Notes: generated from the sequence alone by a model not told the origin. A stretch of 64,000 nucleotides of DNA from Hymenobacter metallilatus (GCF_003944705.1 NZ_RWIS01000018.1:25659-89658); one strand, 5' to 3'; counted from the first letter of the stretch, positions 42,008 through 49,733 are shown. Program-made: numbers and translations.

Positions 42008-42453
42008 GCTTCAGGCAACTTCTCAAGGATTAGCAACCCACTTCCAGACTCACCACATACCCGCCAACCCGCTTTCTTAAAACAACAGCCGGGATTGATT
42101 GAATCAATGAGTTTAGGTGCTACATAAGTGTAGAGCCGTTCACCTGGCCAACGCTGCCATACTATCTGCTCCGCTTCCAGGATTAGCGCCGATGCCAGCC
42201 CTGCTCCCTCATTGCGGAATACGGCGCAGTTGATACCGTGCTGCCCATCATTTCTGTATTTCTGCTTTTGCCACACAAACAGCGCCTTGTCGTCGTGGGT
42301 GAGCAATACGATACTGTATCCCGGTCCTACAATCTGCTTACTCTTTCGATTCTTCCGGGCCGAGTAGTGCCGTTCGTAGAGCATCCTCACCACTGGGTGT
42401 CCGTCACGTACTCTGCGCCACGGCAATGCAGGGGTAAATAATAGCGCCTGCAT
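42004..42453 (-). CDS. GNAT-like phage protein
   Basis: A 149-residue protein with the layout DGHPVVRMLYERHYS, GPGYSIVLLTHDDKALFVW, NCAVFRNEGAGLASALI, and a final PGCCFKKAGWRVCG. It matches a protein often present in phage genomes that has an acetyltransferase-like (GNAT) look. Activity not known. It directly follows the primase-helicase gene with one nt between. Confidence 0.7.
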   Translation of the reverse strand: MQALLFTPALPWRRVRDGHPVVRMLYERHYSARKNRKSKQIVGPGYSIVLLTHDDKALFVWQKQKYRNDGQHGINCAVFRNEGAGLASALILEAEQIVWQRWPGERLYTYVAPKLIDSINPGCCFKKAGWRVCGESGSGLLILEKLPEA

Positions 42454-42454
42454 T

Positions 42455-45400
42455 CTAGAAAGAGCCTTGGAAGTCCTCGATATAGATTACGTCGGCTCGC
42501 TCCATCACCATTCGGGGCCCGTTGGGGGTGTGCAGCACGTCGCCCATGTTCGCGTACTGGCGGAACTCTTCGATGGTGAAGGCCGGCACCTGGTCCCAGT
42601 TCAAATCGTCCAGCAGCTTCTGCACCGGGTACTGCGCAGATCCATTGCGCAACTGGCGGCCCCCAACAAAACGCAGCACTGCCTGCGCCCGCAGCTTGGC
42701 TCGGAGGTCCTGCTTGTCGGCCTGGTTGGCCTGCACGTTTTGGGAGCCGTTAACGGGTGCCGGTGCGGCGGCCGGTTCCGGCTCCCCTTCCTTACCCGTT
42801 ATCTGCATGGCCTGCAGGCTGCGTTCCATCCGGAACTCGATGCCCTGCTGCCGCAGCATTTCGTAGTCCAGCACAATAGCTGACGTGGGGTTAGGCATAC
42901 TGGGGGACGAGAACCGGGTGCGGGCTACGTCCTCGATGTAGGCCCGGTGCTTGGTCAAGTAGGCCCGCATGGCCGAAATACCCAGCGGGTTGCCGCCCTG
43001 CTGCCGGAGGGCCGTTTGATACGCGCCCTGCACTGCTCCGGTGCGCAGGTAGAGCTTTACGCGCCCATCCGCTTCTTTCTGGATTTTGTAGTGCTCATCC
43101 TCCTTGCACACGAAGGGCGGCAGCGTGGCCACCGTCATCAGGTAGGTTTCTACCTCATCCGACACGTTTTGCACCTCCGACGTGGTGCGCATCTTGCCCA
43201 GCAGCGAATCCTTCAGCTCCTTATAGGTAAACGGCAACTGGATCACACCGGCATCGAGCAGCAGCTTCACGGGCGTGAGCAGCGAGACGCTGTTCAGGAT
43301 AGTGCGGCTATTGGGTTCGGTGCCGAGCAACTGCTTGGCTTCCTTGCGCAACTCCGTGGTGCATTTGGGTTCCTCCTTGGCGTAGCCCGCCACCACCAGC
43401 GGCCGGTGGCGCAGCAGGTCCACCGTGGGCAGGGTGGTGCGGCCCGCGTTCTGGTGGCCTTCCAACTCCCGCATGGCGTCCTTGCTCTTTTCATGGTCCC
43501 GTTTGTCGTACTCGCAGATAATGCAGCGCGAAAACAGGGCCGCGTCCTGGGTGGGCAGGTCCTGACCCGATATGATGCCGGCCGCGCGCACGGTGGCCAC
43601 CCGGGTTTCGTTGCCGCTGGTGTTCTGGCCCATCAGCTTGCCCGAGCCCCCGGCAATGTCCTTCAGCATCCCGATAGTGCGCGCCGGCAGCGTGTTTTTG
43701 TACTCGTTCATCCACACCAGCCCGTCGCAGATGCTGGACAGGAACCGCTGCATACCCGTAGTGGTGGAGCCCGATTCCAGGGCAATACCGTCCGTATGGG
43801 GCGGCACGCCGAACATATACATCAGGCTCAGTGCGGCCGTGCTCTTACCCGAGCCGGGCATCCCGAACTTGAACAGGATGGGGAAGTAGCCGTTGTTGGC
43901 CTTGTGAATCGTCGAGCGAAACAGCGAGGCAATGTAGAACGCGACCATGGTACGGCCGTTGTCGTCGCCGTACACGGTGCAGATGAGTTTGGCCCACTCC
44001 TGCAGGCTCAGTTCGCCGCCCTTGGGCTTGTGGCGGAATTTGCTGGCGGAATCGTCCGCGTCGTCACCGTTCATGTTAAAGTCGCCCCCGGAGGGCAAAT
44101 AGTGGTAAGTCAGGGCCTGCACCTTGCCGGCCTGTACTAAGCGGGCCACGGTGTCGCCGCCCACTTTATCAAATACTTCGGCCGGGTGGTTGAGCACGGC
44201 CACGGTTCCGTCGATTTCCAGCTGGGTTTCGTCATTGAGCCGGGCAATGCTGTCCACGTCGCTCACCGGGTGGCGCAGCGTCACCACGCCGTACTTGTCG
44301 CAGGCCTGAAACTCGCCGTCGTGAATCAGCCCGTTGCTCCAGGCATACACGCCGGCCCGCTCATTCCAGCCCAAATAGTGGGTTTCGATGGCTTCGCGCA
44401 CCCCTACGAACAGCTTGTTTTTAATGCGGTTGAACTGCTTTTGGTCGCCCTCGAAGATGAAGCCGTGCAGGCGGGCAATGGCCTCCGAAAACGCGGCCAC
44501 CGATACGAAGTCCTTGGTAGTAAAAGCCGCCACCTTGTCGCGGCCGTAGTAGGTTTTGAGCCGGGCCACGTACTTCGGCAGCCGGCCGCTCTGCACGAAA
44601 AACAGGATATCGATGGTAAATGCGCAGATGCACACCTCCCGGCCCGACTTCCCATCGAGCACCCAGTACCCACCTTTCTTTTCAAAGAATCCCTGTTCGT
44701 GGTTGGCCGTGAGCTGGTCGGCCGTGAGGCTGCGCACCGTGGCCATTGCTTCCTCCGATACGACTTTGGCCGGCGGCTCCTTCCGCTTCACCAGCTTGTA
44801 CCGTTTCTTAAACTTGGGCCAGATGCCGCACACCACATCGTAGGTAGTGGTCCGGATAACCGGGTCCGGTATCAGCTCCACCAACTCCCCCAGCCCGTTG
44901 ATGGCCGTGGCCAGGGCGTGAATGTCGTTCAGGCCCTCGGAGGCCATTGCTTCCCGGGTAGCCCAGTCGGTCACGTAGTCGCGGCGGCTCTTGGTCCAGG
45001 TTTCCACCAGCTCCTGCAGGCGCTGCTCCGGGGTCAGCTCTACGACCTCTTCCCCCTTTTTACGGCGCTTCTTCGAGGGCTTTTGTGCCTCCGCGACCAG
45101 GCCGCGCAAAAACGCATCCGGATCGTTGGGGGTAGTGTAGTCATAGTTGCCCTTCGCGTCCTTTTTTGCCGGTACCAGGTAGCTAACCCGAAAGCCGGCT
45201 GCCAGTAGCAGAGCCGCGTTTTTCTCCGTGGCCTTGCGGCCGGCGTCGTCGTGGTCGTAGGTCAGCACGACGTGGGTCGTAAACCGCTTCAGCAGTTTGA
45301 TTTGGCCCTCTGCCAGTGCCGTGCCCTGTTGGCCTACGGTGTTCCGCAGGCCCTGCTGCCACATCTGCACTACGTCGAGGTGGCCTTCCACCAGGTAGGC

Positions 45401-46195
45401 GAATTTGGCTTGCTCAATGGCCGGCGCGGCCACGTCGAGGCCGTGCAGATGGTCGCCTTTGGTCCAGGCTTTATCATTGGTATTGCGGTATTTGGGCGGG
45501 CCCTCCCCTTTGGGCATGGCCGGGCCCAGGTTGCGACCCGAAAACCCGACAACGGTACCGCGCCAGTCCCGCACCGGCAGCATGGCCCGATTCTGGAACG
45601 TGTCGTAATAGGTGTTGCGCCCATCCTTCTGGTGCAGGTGTACCAGGTCAGCGGCCACCAGGACCGGACCCAGGATGCCGGCGGCGTTGGCCGCATCGAG
45701 CAGGGCCCGGGGCCCGATCGGCGCGTAGCCGACCGTGGCCAGCTTCAGTATCTCATCGGAGAGGCCCCGCTCCTGCACGAACTCGGCCGGCAGCTCCTGC
45801 GCGGCGTACCAGCCGGCCGCAAACTCCAACGCGGCCGTGACGTCCTTGTTAGCCTGCCGGCGCTGCATCTCGGCCGCCAGCTGCTCCGGGCTCAGGGACT
45901 GGTCGTATTGCAACGTGATACCGTGCTTTTGGGCTATTTCTTCAATAGCGGGCACGAAATCCAGCTTTTGCAGCCGCTGCACGAAGGCAATGCCATCCCC
46001 TCCGGCGTGGCAGCCATAGCACCGGAAAGTGCCCCGGCCGATAGTGACATGAAATGAGGGTGTTTTTTCCTGGTGAAAGGGGCAGCACGCTTGCAGCGTG
46101 CTGCCTTTTTTCTTCAGATCGATATACGCGCCGATAACGGCGTCCACCGGCAGGTTTTTAACGGCCTGTACGGTACTGGGGGAAAGGAGCGGCAT
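42455..46195 (-). CDS. Primase-helicase fusion protein
   Basis: A 1246-residue replication protein, the largest gene of the element. Order: CHC2 zinc finger (C38, H41, C59, C62: CCPFHQEKTP and FRCYGCHAGGDG); TOPRIM primase core with catalytic Glu in YLVEGHLDVVQ (about 258) and the DHDDAGR box (about 305). A long linker follows, then a DUF927/superfamily-3-like helicase with Walker A FGMPGSGKSTAA (about 775), Walker B LVWMNEYKN and an SGQDLPTQDAALFSR sensor. One protein would both prime and unwind, so the element can replicate independently. The C-terminal 250 residues have a winged-helix-like look. Confidence 0.9.
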   Translation of the reverse strand: MPLLSPSTVQAVKNLPVDAVIGAYIDLKKKGSTLQACCPFHQEKTPSFHVTIGRGTFRCYGCHAGGDGIAFVQRLQKLDFVPAIEEIAQKHGITLQYDQSLSPEQLAAEMQRRQANKDVTAALEFAAGWYAAQELPAEFVQERGLSDEILKLATVGYAPIGPRALLDAANAAGILGPVLVAADLVHLHQKDGRNTYYDTFQNRAMLPVRDWRGTVVGFSGRNLGPAMPKGEGPPKYRNTNDKAWTKGDHLHGLDVAAPAIEQAKFAYLVEGHLDVVQMWQQGLRNTVGQQGTALAEGQIKLLKRFTTHVVLTYDHDDAGRKATEKNAALLLAAGFRVSYLVPAKKDAKGNYDYTTPNDPDAFLRGLVAEAQKPSKKRRKKGEEVVELTPEQRLQELVETWTKSRRDYVTDWATREAMASEGLNDIHALATAINGLGELVELIPDPVIRTTTYDVVCGIWPKFKKRYKLVKRKEPPAKVVSEEAMATVRSLTADQLTANHEQGFFEKKGGYWVLDGKSGREVCICAFTIDILFFVQSGRLPKYVARLKTYYGRDKVAAFTTKDFVSVAAFSEAIARLHGFIFEGDQKQFNRIKNKLFVGVREAIETHYLGWNERAGVYAWSNGLIHDGEFQACDKYGVVTLRHPVSDVDSIARLNDETQLEIDGTVAVLNHPAEVFDKVGGDTVARLVQAGKVQALTYHYLPSGGDFNMNGDDADDSASKFRHKPKGGELSLQEWAKLICTVYGDDNGRTMVAFYIASLFRSTIHKANNGYFPILFKFGMPGSGKSTAALSLMYMFGVPPHTDGIALESGSTTTGMQRFLSSICDGLVWMNEYKNTLPARTIGMLKDIAGGSGKLMGQNTSGNETRVATVRAAGIISGQDLPTQDAALFSRCIICEYDKRDHEKSKDAMRELEGHQNAGRTTLPTVDLLRHRPLVVAGYAKEEPKCTTELRKEAKQLLGTEPNSRTILNSVSLLTPVKLLLDAGVIQLPFTYKELKDSLLGKMRTTSEVQNVSDEVETYLMTVATLPPFVCKEDEHYKIQKEADGRVKLYLRTGAVQGAYQTALRQQGGNPLGISAMRAYLTKHRAYIEDVARTRFSSPSMPNPTSAIVLDYEMLRQQGIEFRMERSLQAMQITGKEGEPEPAAAPAPVNGSQNVQANQADKQDLRAKLRAQAVLRFVGGRQLRNGSAQYPVQKLLDDLNWDQVPAFTIEEFRQYANMGDVLHTPNGPRMVMERADVIYIEDFQGSF

Positions 46196-46222
46196 TCGGT
46201 AGCGAATAGCAGGTGGGGCGGG

Positions 46223-46456
46223 TTAGGCTCCGAGTAGTTGAATGACTGCGCGCAGGTTTTCGGCCTGCTGCATGAGGTGCTTATCCGCCAGAAAGCGGAC
46301 TTCCTCACTGATTGCACCGTGGGCCCGCCATTCGGACAGGCGGTTGATAAAGTCCTCCGTGGTATCGAGGTGGCTTTCGGCCAGCTTGGTTAGAATCTGG
46401 TCGAGGCTGACCGGCCCGCCGCCGGCATCAGGGGAGTTGGGTAGAAACTGGCTCAT
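46223..46456 (-). CDS. Small early protein
   Basis: A 77-residue acidic helical protein (TTEDFINRLSEWRAHGAISE then a QAENLRAVIQLLG helix), directly upstream of the primase gene. Overlaps its upstream neighbour by 4 nt. Possibly a primase partner, by position only. Confidence 0.55.
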   Translation of the reverse strand: MSQFLPNSPDAGGGPVSLDQILTKLAESHLDTTEDFINRLSEWRAHGAISEEVRFLADKHLMQQAENLRAVIQLLGA

Positions 46457-46725
46457 TGGGGCTGGGTATTAAAGAGCTCAATCAGCTCAGGGGAAAGAAT
46501 GGCTACTACCTGTGCCGGTGTTGCTTGCGGCCAGATGCAACCAGCCGCCCGGAGTAGCTTAAACCAGTGAGGATTATCCGACTCATCAGCTTCCACCTTA
46601 TCAGCAACGACGTGCAGGGCGGCTACTACCTGCTCCTGACTTAGTGCGGGCTCCCCCTCCGGCAATGGGAGGCCCAAAAAGTGTGGAATCAGCTCCACGA
46701 GGGTAAATGGCTTGGGCTGGTGCAT
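46453..46725 (-). CDS. Small early protein
   Basis: A 90-residue helical protein with a conserved-looking LVELIPHFLGLPLPEGEPAL start and a WPQATPAQVVAILSPELIEL end. Not recognised. Part of the early operon. Confidence 0.55.
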   Translation of the reverse strand: MHQPKPFTLVELIPHFLGLPLPEGEPALSQEQVVAALHVVADKVEADESDNPHWFKLLRAAGCIWPQATPAQVVAILSPELIELFNTQPQ

Positions 46726-46726
46726 A

Positions 46727-47161
46727 TCAGTCTGCTATACCCCGTTCTAATTCTTCGTCCGTGCATTCACAGTCGCCAGGCTCTTCGCCGCACACATCGC
46801 ATATGCGCTGGTCCTCATCCTCATCCTCATCCTCATCGTCTTCGCCCCAACCTGTTGCTACACGACCGGTGCCATCACACTCCTCACATGTGCCCGAGTC
46901 GCTACCATACGACTCACCGCCCCAGCCGCCGCAGACGGGGCATATTTCGCCTTCTTCCTCTTCTTCGTCAGGAGCCTCTTTATCGATCAGCATAGCCCCG
47001 CTGGACCATCCGCATTGAGTATCAACGCAATTATGGGCTACGGCTTCCTCATCTAGAATAGCCCATACAAGCCGATTCTGGCATTCAGGACAAGTCTTTA
47101 TTACATACTGCTCAGAATCCTGGTCCCAGATTCTGACGGTGTGACCTTGCTTAATTTCCAT
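46727..47161 (-). CDS. Zinc-ribbon protein with DnaJ-like cysteine motifs
   Basis: A 144-residue acidic protein with several CxxC pairs: CPECQNR near the start, CPVCGGWGG and CEECDGTG in the middle (similar to DnaJ zinc-finger repeats), and ICDVCGEEPGDC near the end. An Asp/Glu run (EDDEDEDEDEDQ) separates the last two. Probably a metal-binding regulator or nucleic-acid mimic; not a known family. ATG 47161 is used. An upstream ATG (47176) is also in frame. Confidence 0.65.
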   Translation of the reverse strand: MEIKQGHTVRIWDQDSEQYVIKTCPECQNRLVWAILDEEAVAHNCVDTQCGWSSGAMLIDKEAPDEEEEEGEICPVCGGWGGESYGSDSGTCEECDGTGRVATGWGEDDEDEDEDEDQRICDVCGEEPGDCECTDEELERGIAD

Positions 47162-47549
47162 TGTGTTCTTGGTCAAATAATGATTTCATGGCCCGGTCGG
47201 AGGGCCTACCGTATTTGCGAGTAGCGGCGGCTTTCGGAGCCGATATCGGCGCGTCGTAGCGGATATGGCAGCGCCGACATAGGGCTGCCAGGTTATCGTC
47301 GCCGTGGTCGATGAGTAGGTGGTCGAGGTGGGCAACCCCCAACTGCACGACAATCACCTTGTAGCCATCAAGTATGGCCGTGTCACTTTCCGGCCCTTCT
47401 ACTTTGTGCCACTGGCCGGCCGAATCGTAGTAGCCCCATTGGCCTTCTGGTAGCCCACAGAATTTGCAGCAGTGCCCGTCGCGGGCCTTAATGCGGGGTA
47501 CTATTTCTGTTTTCCAGTTGGCCGGATACTGCTTATAGTCGCAGGGCAT
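47151..47549 (-). CDS. HNH endonuclease
   Basis: A 132-residue nuclease-type protein. Zinc-binding cysteines are in HCCKFCGLPEG and LCRRCHIRYD, and the HNH core in VAHLDHLLIDHGDDNLAAL. This gives a beta-beta-alpha metal fold. Located in the early operon rather than next to packaging genes, so a role in DNA processing, nicking or exclusion is possible. ATG 47549 fits the domain start. Confidence 0.85.
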   Translation of the reverse strand: MPCDYKQYPANWKTEIVPRIKARDGHCCKFCGLPEGQWGYYDSAGQWHKVEGPESDTAILDGYKVIVVQLGVAHLDHLLIDHGDDNLAALCRRCHIRYDAPISAPKAAATRKYGRPSDRAMKSLFDQEHNGN

Positions 47550-47551
47550 GG

Positions 47552-47890
47552 CTACCGGCTCCGGTGAGCATCGTTCCACTCTTTTACTTTCCAGTCCACT
47601 GCTGCCGGCCGCGCCAACACTGAGCCGTTTGGGTTATCAAGGCACCGGGTTACAGCTGTTTCGTACTCGGCGCGAGTGATGGGCTTTGCCAGTTTGGCTA
47701 CCTGCTGCAACGACTCCCCGTTATCGGTAAATGTGGCAAAGAGGTAAAGCCAGGATACCGTATCCCCGAAGGTTATCAGCTCATACGCCCCGCACGGCCA
47801 AATCTTATAAAAGGCTCCCCGGAAGCCAGCGTAACGGCGGTAAAATTGTGGGGTGCCCAGGTGGGCAAGTTGCTCCGATGGGGTGCTCAC
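47552..47890 (-). CDS. Early protein, GTG start
   Basis: A 112-residue soluble protein (RRYAGFRGAFYKIWPCGAYE, later a SLQQVAKLAKPITRAEYETA helix). The GTG at 47890 overlaps the previous stop (GTGA), which is the best support for this start over a long upstream extension that would cover two other genes. Function unknown. Confidence 0.6.
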   Translation of the reverse strand: MSTPSEQLAHLGTPQFYRRYAGFRGAFYKIWPCGAYELITFGDTVSWLYLFATFTDNGESLQQVAKLAKPITRAEYETAVTRCLDNPNGSVLARPAAVDWKVKEWNDAHRSR

Positions 47891-48117
47891 GGCTTGGGGC
47901 GGAATAAGTCGAGTTGTACACTGTTGCGCAGGGCCTCTATCTCCTGCTCTTTCTTGGCAATTAGTTTCTCGGCGTCGCGGGCCTGCTCCTGGTACTGTGC
48001 GGCCTGTTCCGGTGAGACGTAGAGTTTGGTGGCATTTTCGCGGGCCTGTTGGGCTTCGCGCTCCAACTCCCGGATGCTCTGCCGCAGCAGGCGCATGGCG
48101 TTTTCCATCGTGCTCAT
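47887..48117 (-). CDS. Small coiled-coil early protein
   Basis: A 76-residue almost wholly helical protein (RLLRQSIRELEREAQQAREN, then EQARDAEKLIAKKEQEIEAL), probably a coiled coil. Its start overlaps the previous stop as ATGA. Unknown role. Confidence 0.6.
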   Translation of the reverse strand: MSTMENAMRLLRQSIRELEREAQQARENATKLYVSPEQAAQYQEQARDAEKLIAKKEQEIEALRNSVQLDLFRPKP

Positions 48118-48311
48118 GGCTCAACCTCCTGCCATTGGTAAGGAGAGTATCGACGGGCTGGTTGGTGGCTGGGCTCCGGGTTGGACCACTGGCTGCTGCA
48201 CTGCCCCAGGAGCAGGCAAACAATTATCACCAGGAACCAAAAGCCCCGACTGCTTTGCTCTGCCGGCTGCCGCTGGAATAGGTCGCGGGGCAGGTTAGGC
48301 TTCCGGCGCAT
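48114..48311 (-). CDS. Small membrane or lipoprotein-like early protein
   Basis: A 65-residue protein with one hydrophobic segment (GFWFLVIIVCLLLGQCSSQW) that includes an LGQC lipobox-like word. About 20 basic residues precede it. Could be an early membrane protein, for example for exclusion of other phages. Overlaps the Cro-like gene by 17 nt. Confidence 0.5.
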   Translation of the reverse strand: MRRKPNLPRDLFQRQPAEQSSRGFWFLVIIVCLLLGQCSSQWSNPEPSHQPARRYSPYQWQEVEP

Positions 48312-48564
48312 CTTCCAGCTTAATGAGGTCGTTCACGGAGACATCGAGCACCTGGGCGGCGGCTACCATCTGCTGTATGGTAGGCTGCTTACTGTTATTC
48401 AGCACCCAGGACAATGCTTTAGAAGAGCATTGCATTACAAGACAGAGCCTTTCCACTAGCTCTGCTCTCTTCGCTTCATCCCGGGCCTCAGCCACCTTCC
48501 CATCCACCACGAACTTTATTGTGTTGGAGTGGAACTTTTTAATAAAAAATGTTTCTCCCGGCAT
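48295..48564 (-). CDS. Cro/XRE-type regulator, first early gene
   Basis: An 89-residue protein with a helix-turn-helix of the XRE type (CSSKALSWVLNNSKQPTIQQ, then VAAAQVLDVSVNDLI). It is the first gene of the leftward early operon and diverges from a second regulator at 48663, the usual layout of a lysis-lysogeny switch. ATG 48564 is chosen because it lies downstream of the predicted -7 element. Confidence 0.75.
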   Translation of the reverse strand: MPGETFFIKKFHSNTIKFVVDGKVAEARDEAKRAELVERLCLVMQCSSKALSWVLNNSKQPTIQQMVAAAQVLDVSVNDLIKLEDAPEA

Positions 48565-48593
48565 AATCGTTGCATTTGGGGTTAGAACTGGCC

Positions 48594-48601
48594 CAAACAT
48601 A
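48594..48601 (-). promoter_or_regulatory. Early-operon -7 element
   Basis: TATGTTTG on the minus strand, matching TAnnTTTG and the late-operon box at 39239-39246. The operator at 48609-48628 overlaps the space between its -7 and -33 positions. Confidence 0.6.
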
Positions 48602-48608
48602 CGGGATA

Positions 48609-48628
48609 ATGCAGCAATTATGCTGCAT
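48609..48628. promoter_or_regulatory. Central operator between divergent regulators
   Basis: ATGCAGCA and TGCTGCAT are perfect 8-bp inverted repeats around ATTA. It lies between the leftward early promoter and the rightward regulator promoter. A further half site (ATGCAGC) starts at about 48663. Confidence 0.75.
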
Positions 48629-48641
48629 AAATGCTAGAAAT

Positions 48642-48649
48642 TATTTTTG
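48642..48649 (+). promoter_or_regulatory. -7 element of the CI-like regulator
   Basis: TATTTTTG matches TAnnTTTG and lies about 14 nt before the first ATG of the rightward regulator gene. The operator would overlap its -33 region. Confidence 0.5.
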
Positions 48650-48662
48650 ACACCCTGCAATA

Positions 48663-49169
48663 ATGCAGCGCATATATAGCATGGCACCCGGCACTTTTGC
48701 CACTACCATGCACGACGGAGAAGATTTAGAAAGGGCAGTGAGCGAAGCTGGCATGAGCATTGGCCGCTTCGCAAAGGCTATGAACGCCGAACGCAATACC
48801 CCGCGTCGGTGGTTCGGAATGCCTGTATTGCCAACTGACCGACGGGAGGAAGCAGCTAAAGTGCTGCGTACCACACCAGAAGCAATTTTTAAGCGTCTGG
48901 CCAAAAAAGAGGGTTCTGCATCAGCACAACTGCCAGAAACGCCCCTGTCCCAATCTAGTCCCAGAAATACAGCACAGGAGCCAATGCAGCAATATGGCAG
49001 CATCGAGAACAGTGCTGACATGCTGCGCTGCATGGAAGAACGGGACAAATGGCAGCGTCTCGCCTATGAGCATCTTTCTAAGTACAACGAACTGCTGGTT
49101 GAGCACAACCAGTTGCTACGTCTTGCCCGGCTGGGCACCACGAACCTGAGCACAATTCTGTCCCATTAA
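48663..49169 (+). CDS. CI-like repressor candidate
   Basis: A 168-residue protein with a helix-turn-helix in the N-terminal third (EAGMSIGRFAKAMNAERNTP, RRWFGMPVLPTDRREEAAKV). A Ser/Pro-rich linker (about 82-105) and a C-terminal coiled-coil helix (MEERDKWQRLAYEHLSKYNE) for oligomerisation follow. No peptidase S24 self-cleavage domain is present, so induction would not use RecA-type autocleavage. It is the rightmost gene, next to attR, and is the most likely binder of the ATGCAGCA operators. ATG 48681 is an alternative start. Confidence 0.72.
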   Translation: MQRIYSMAPGTFATTMHDGEDLERAVSEAGMSIGRFAKAMNAERNTPRRWFGMPVLPTDRREEAAKVLRTTPEAIFKRLAKKEGSASAQLPETPLSQSSPRNTAQEPMQQYGSIENSADMLRCMEERDKWQRLAYEHLSKYNELLVEHNQLLRLARLGTTNLSTILSH

Positions 49170-49206
49170 TACATGAATTGCGCTGATAATCATGTTGTTG
49201 CCGGAT

Positions 49207-49221
49207 TCCCGTCCGGACCGC
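49207..49221. other. attR core
   Basis: TCCCGTCCGGACCGC, an exact copy of the left tRNA-Asp 3' end (19403-19417). It is directly followed by a terminator, as expected for the original downstream flank of the tRNA gene. Confidence 0.88.
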
Positions 49222-49254
49222 AAAGACCCCTCAGAGGAATCTGAGGGGTCTTTT
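49222..49254 (+). terminator. Displaced tRNA terminator
   Basis: AAAGACCCCTCAGA and TCTGAGGGGTCTTTT form a 13-bp stem. It probably ended the transcript of the first tRNA-Asp gene before integration. 49255-49539 shows no convincing gene. Confidence 0.85.
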
Positions 49255-49539
49255 GCTTTTTTTCACGTCTACCAATTCGCGGCTTATCCGTTCGCCTAAT
49301 TCCGGCCGTTGCGGGCGACACACCACTGCTTCGCGACGTTACGCCCCCGGATACGCTCCCTTCGCGCAATTTCCTTAAGGTGGATGAGGCAGGATTTTGG
49401 TGTGTAAGCAGAGCTATAGTAAAGCCGTCGGGAGCGAATCAAAAATATTTTTCAGCTTTTTTTCGGCTTCTATCCCGTTTATTAACAGAACAATACCTCC
49501 CCAAAAACCTCTGTTATACGCTGCCAAGGCAGTTTTTTG

Positions 49540-49571
49540 TTTGCACGCTCAACGCCCTCCTGCTATATTTG
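49540..49571 (+). promoter_or_regulatory. Promoter of the second tRNA-Asp
   Basis: TTTG at 49540-49543 and TATATTTG at 49564-49571, 20 bp apart. It shares the TTGCACG word and the spacing with the promoter at 19270. Confidence 0.78.
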
Positions 49572-49617
49572 CAGCATCAAAACCGGAAAGGCACACGGCC
49601 TGACCTGTCAGATAAAC

Positions 49618-49691
49618 GGTTCGGTAGTTCAGTTGGTTAGAATGCCGCCCTGTCACGGCGGAGGTCGCGGGTTCGAGTCCCGTCCGGACCG
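49618..49691 (+). tRNA. tRNA-Asp (GTC anticodon), second copy
   Basis: Same 74-nt cloverleaf as the first copy except for one D-loop base (AGTTGG for AGTCGG). Anticodon GTC in CTGTCAC, acceptor GGTTCGG/CCGGACC, discriminator G, CCA not encoded. It is left intact by the element and followed by its own terminator, so tRNA-Asp supply would be kept even if integration damaged the first copy. Confidence 0.97.
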
Positions 49692-49692
49692 C

Positions 49693-49728
49693 AAAAAGCC
49701 CCAGCATCATCTGATGCTGGGGCTTTTT
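49693..49728. terminator. Terminator after the second tRNA-Asp
   Basis: AAAAAGCCCCAGCATCA and TGATGCTGGGGCTTTTT pair perfectly. It also ends the convergent ADP-ribosylglycohydrolase gene. Confidence 0.92.
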
Positions 49729-49733
49729 CGGCT

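Noticed and set aside
42947..45208. Long rightward frames opposite the primase-helicase
   Set aside because: Antisense to a gene with clear zinc-finger, TOPRIM and helicase motifs; Gln/His/Val-rich shadow composition.
46801..46860. Short tandem CATCCT repeats as a possible CRISPR or regulatory array
   Set aside because: They encode the Asp/Glu run of the zinc-ribbon protein; no spacer structure is present.
19403..49221. Integrative conjugative element
   Set aside because: No relaxase, coupling protein or type IV secretion ATPase seen; lysis enzymes and a phage-type switch point to a virus.
49380..49640. Open frame in the gap before the second tRNA-Asp
   Set aside because: It runs through the tRNA promoter into the tRNA gene and has no recognisable protein features.
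19343..49691. The whole 19.34-49.69 kb span as an element bounded by two full tRNA genes
   Set aside because: The 15-bp attR core at 49207-49221 followed by a tRNA-type terminator marks the true right edge; the second tRNA-Asp lies 400 bp outside with its own promoter.
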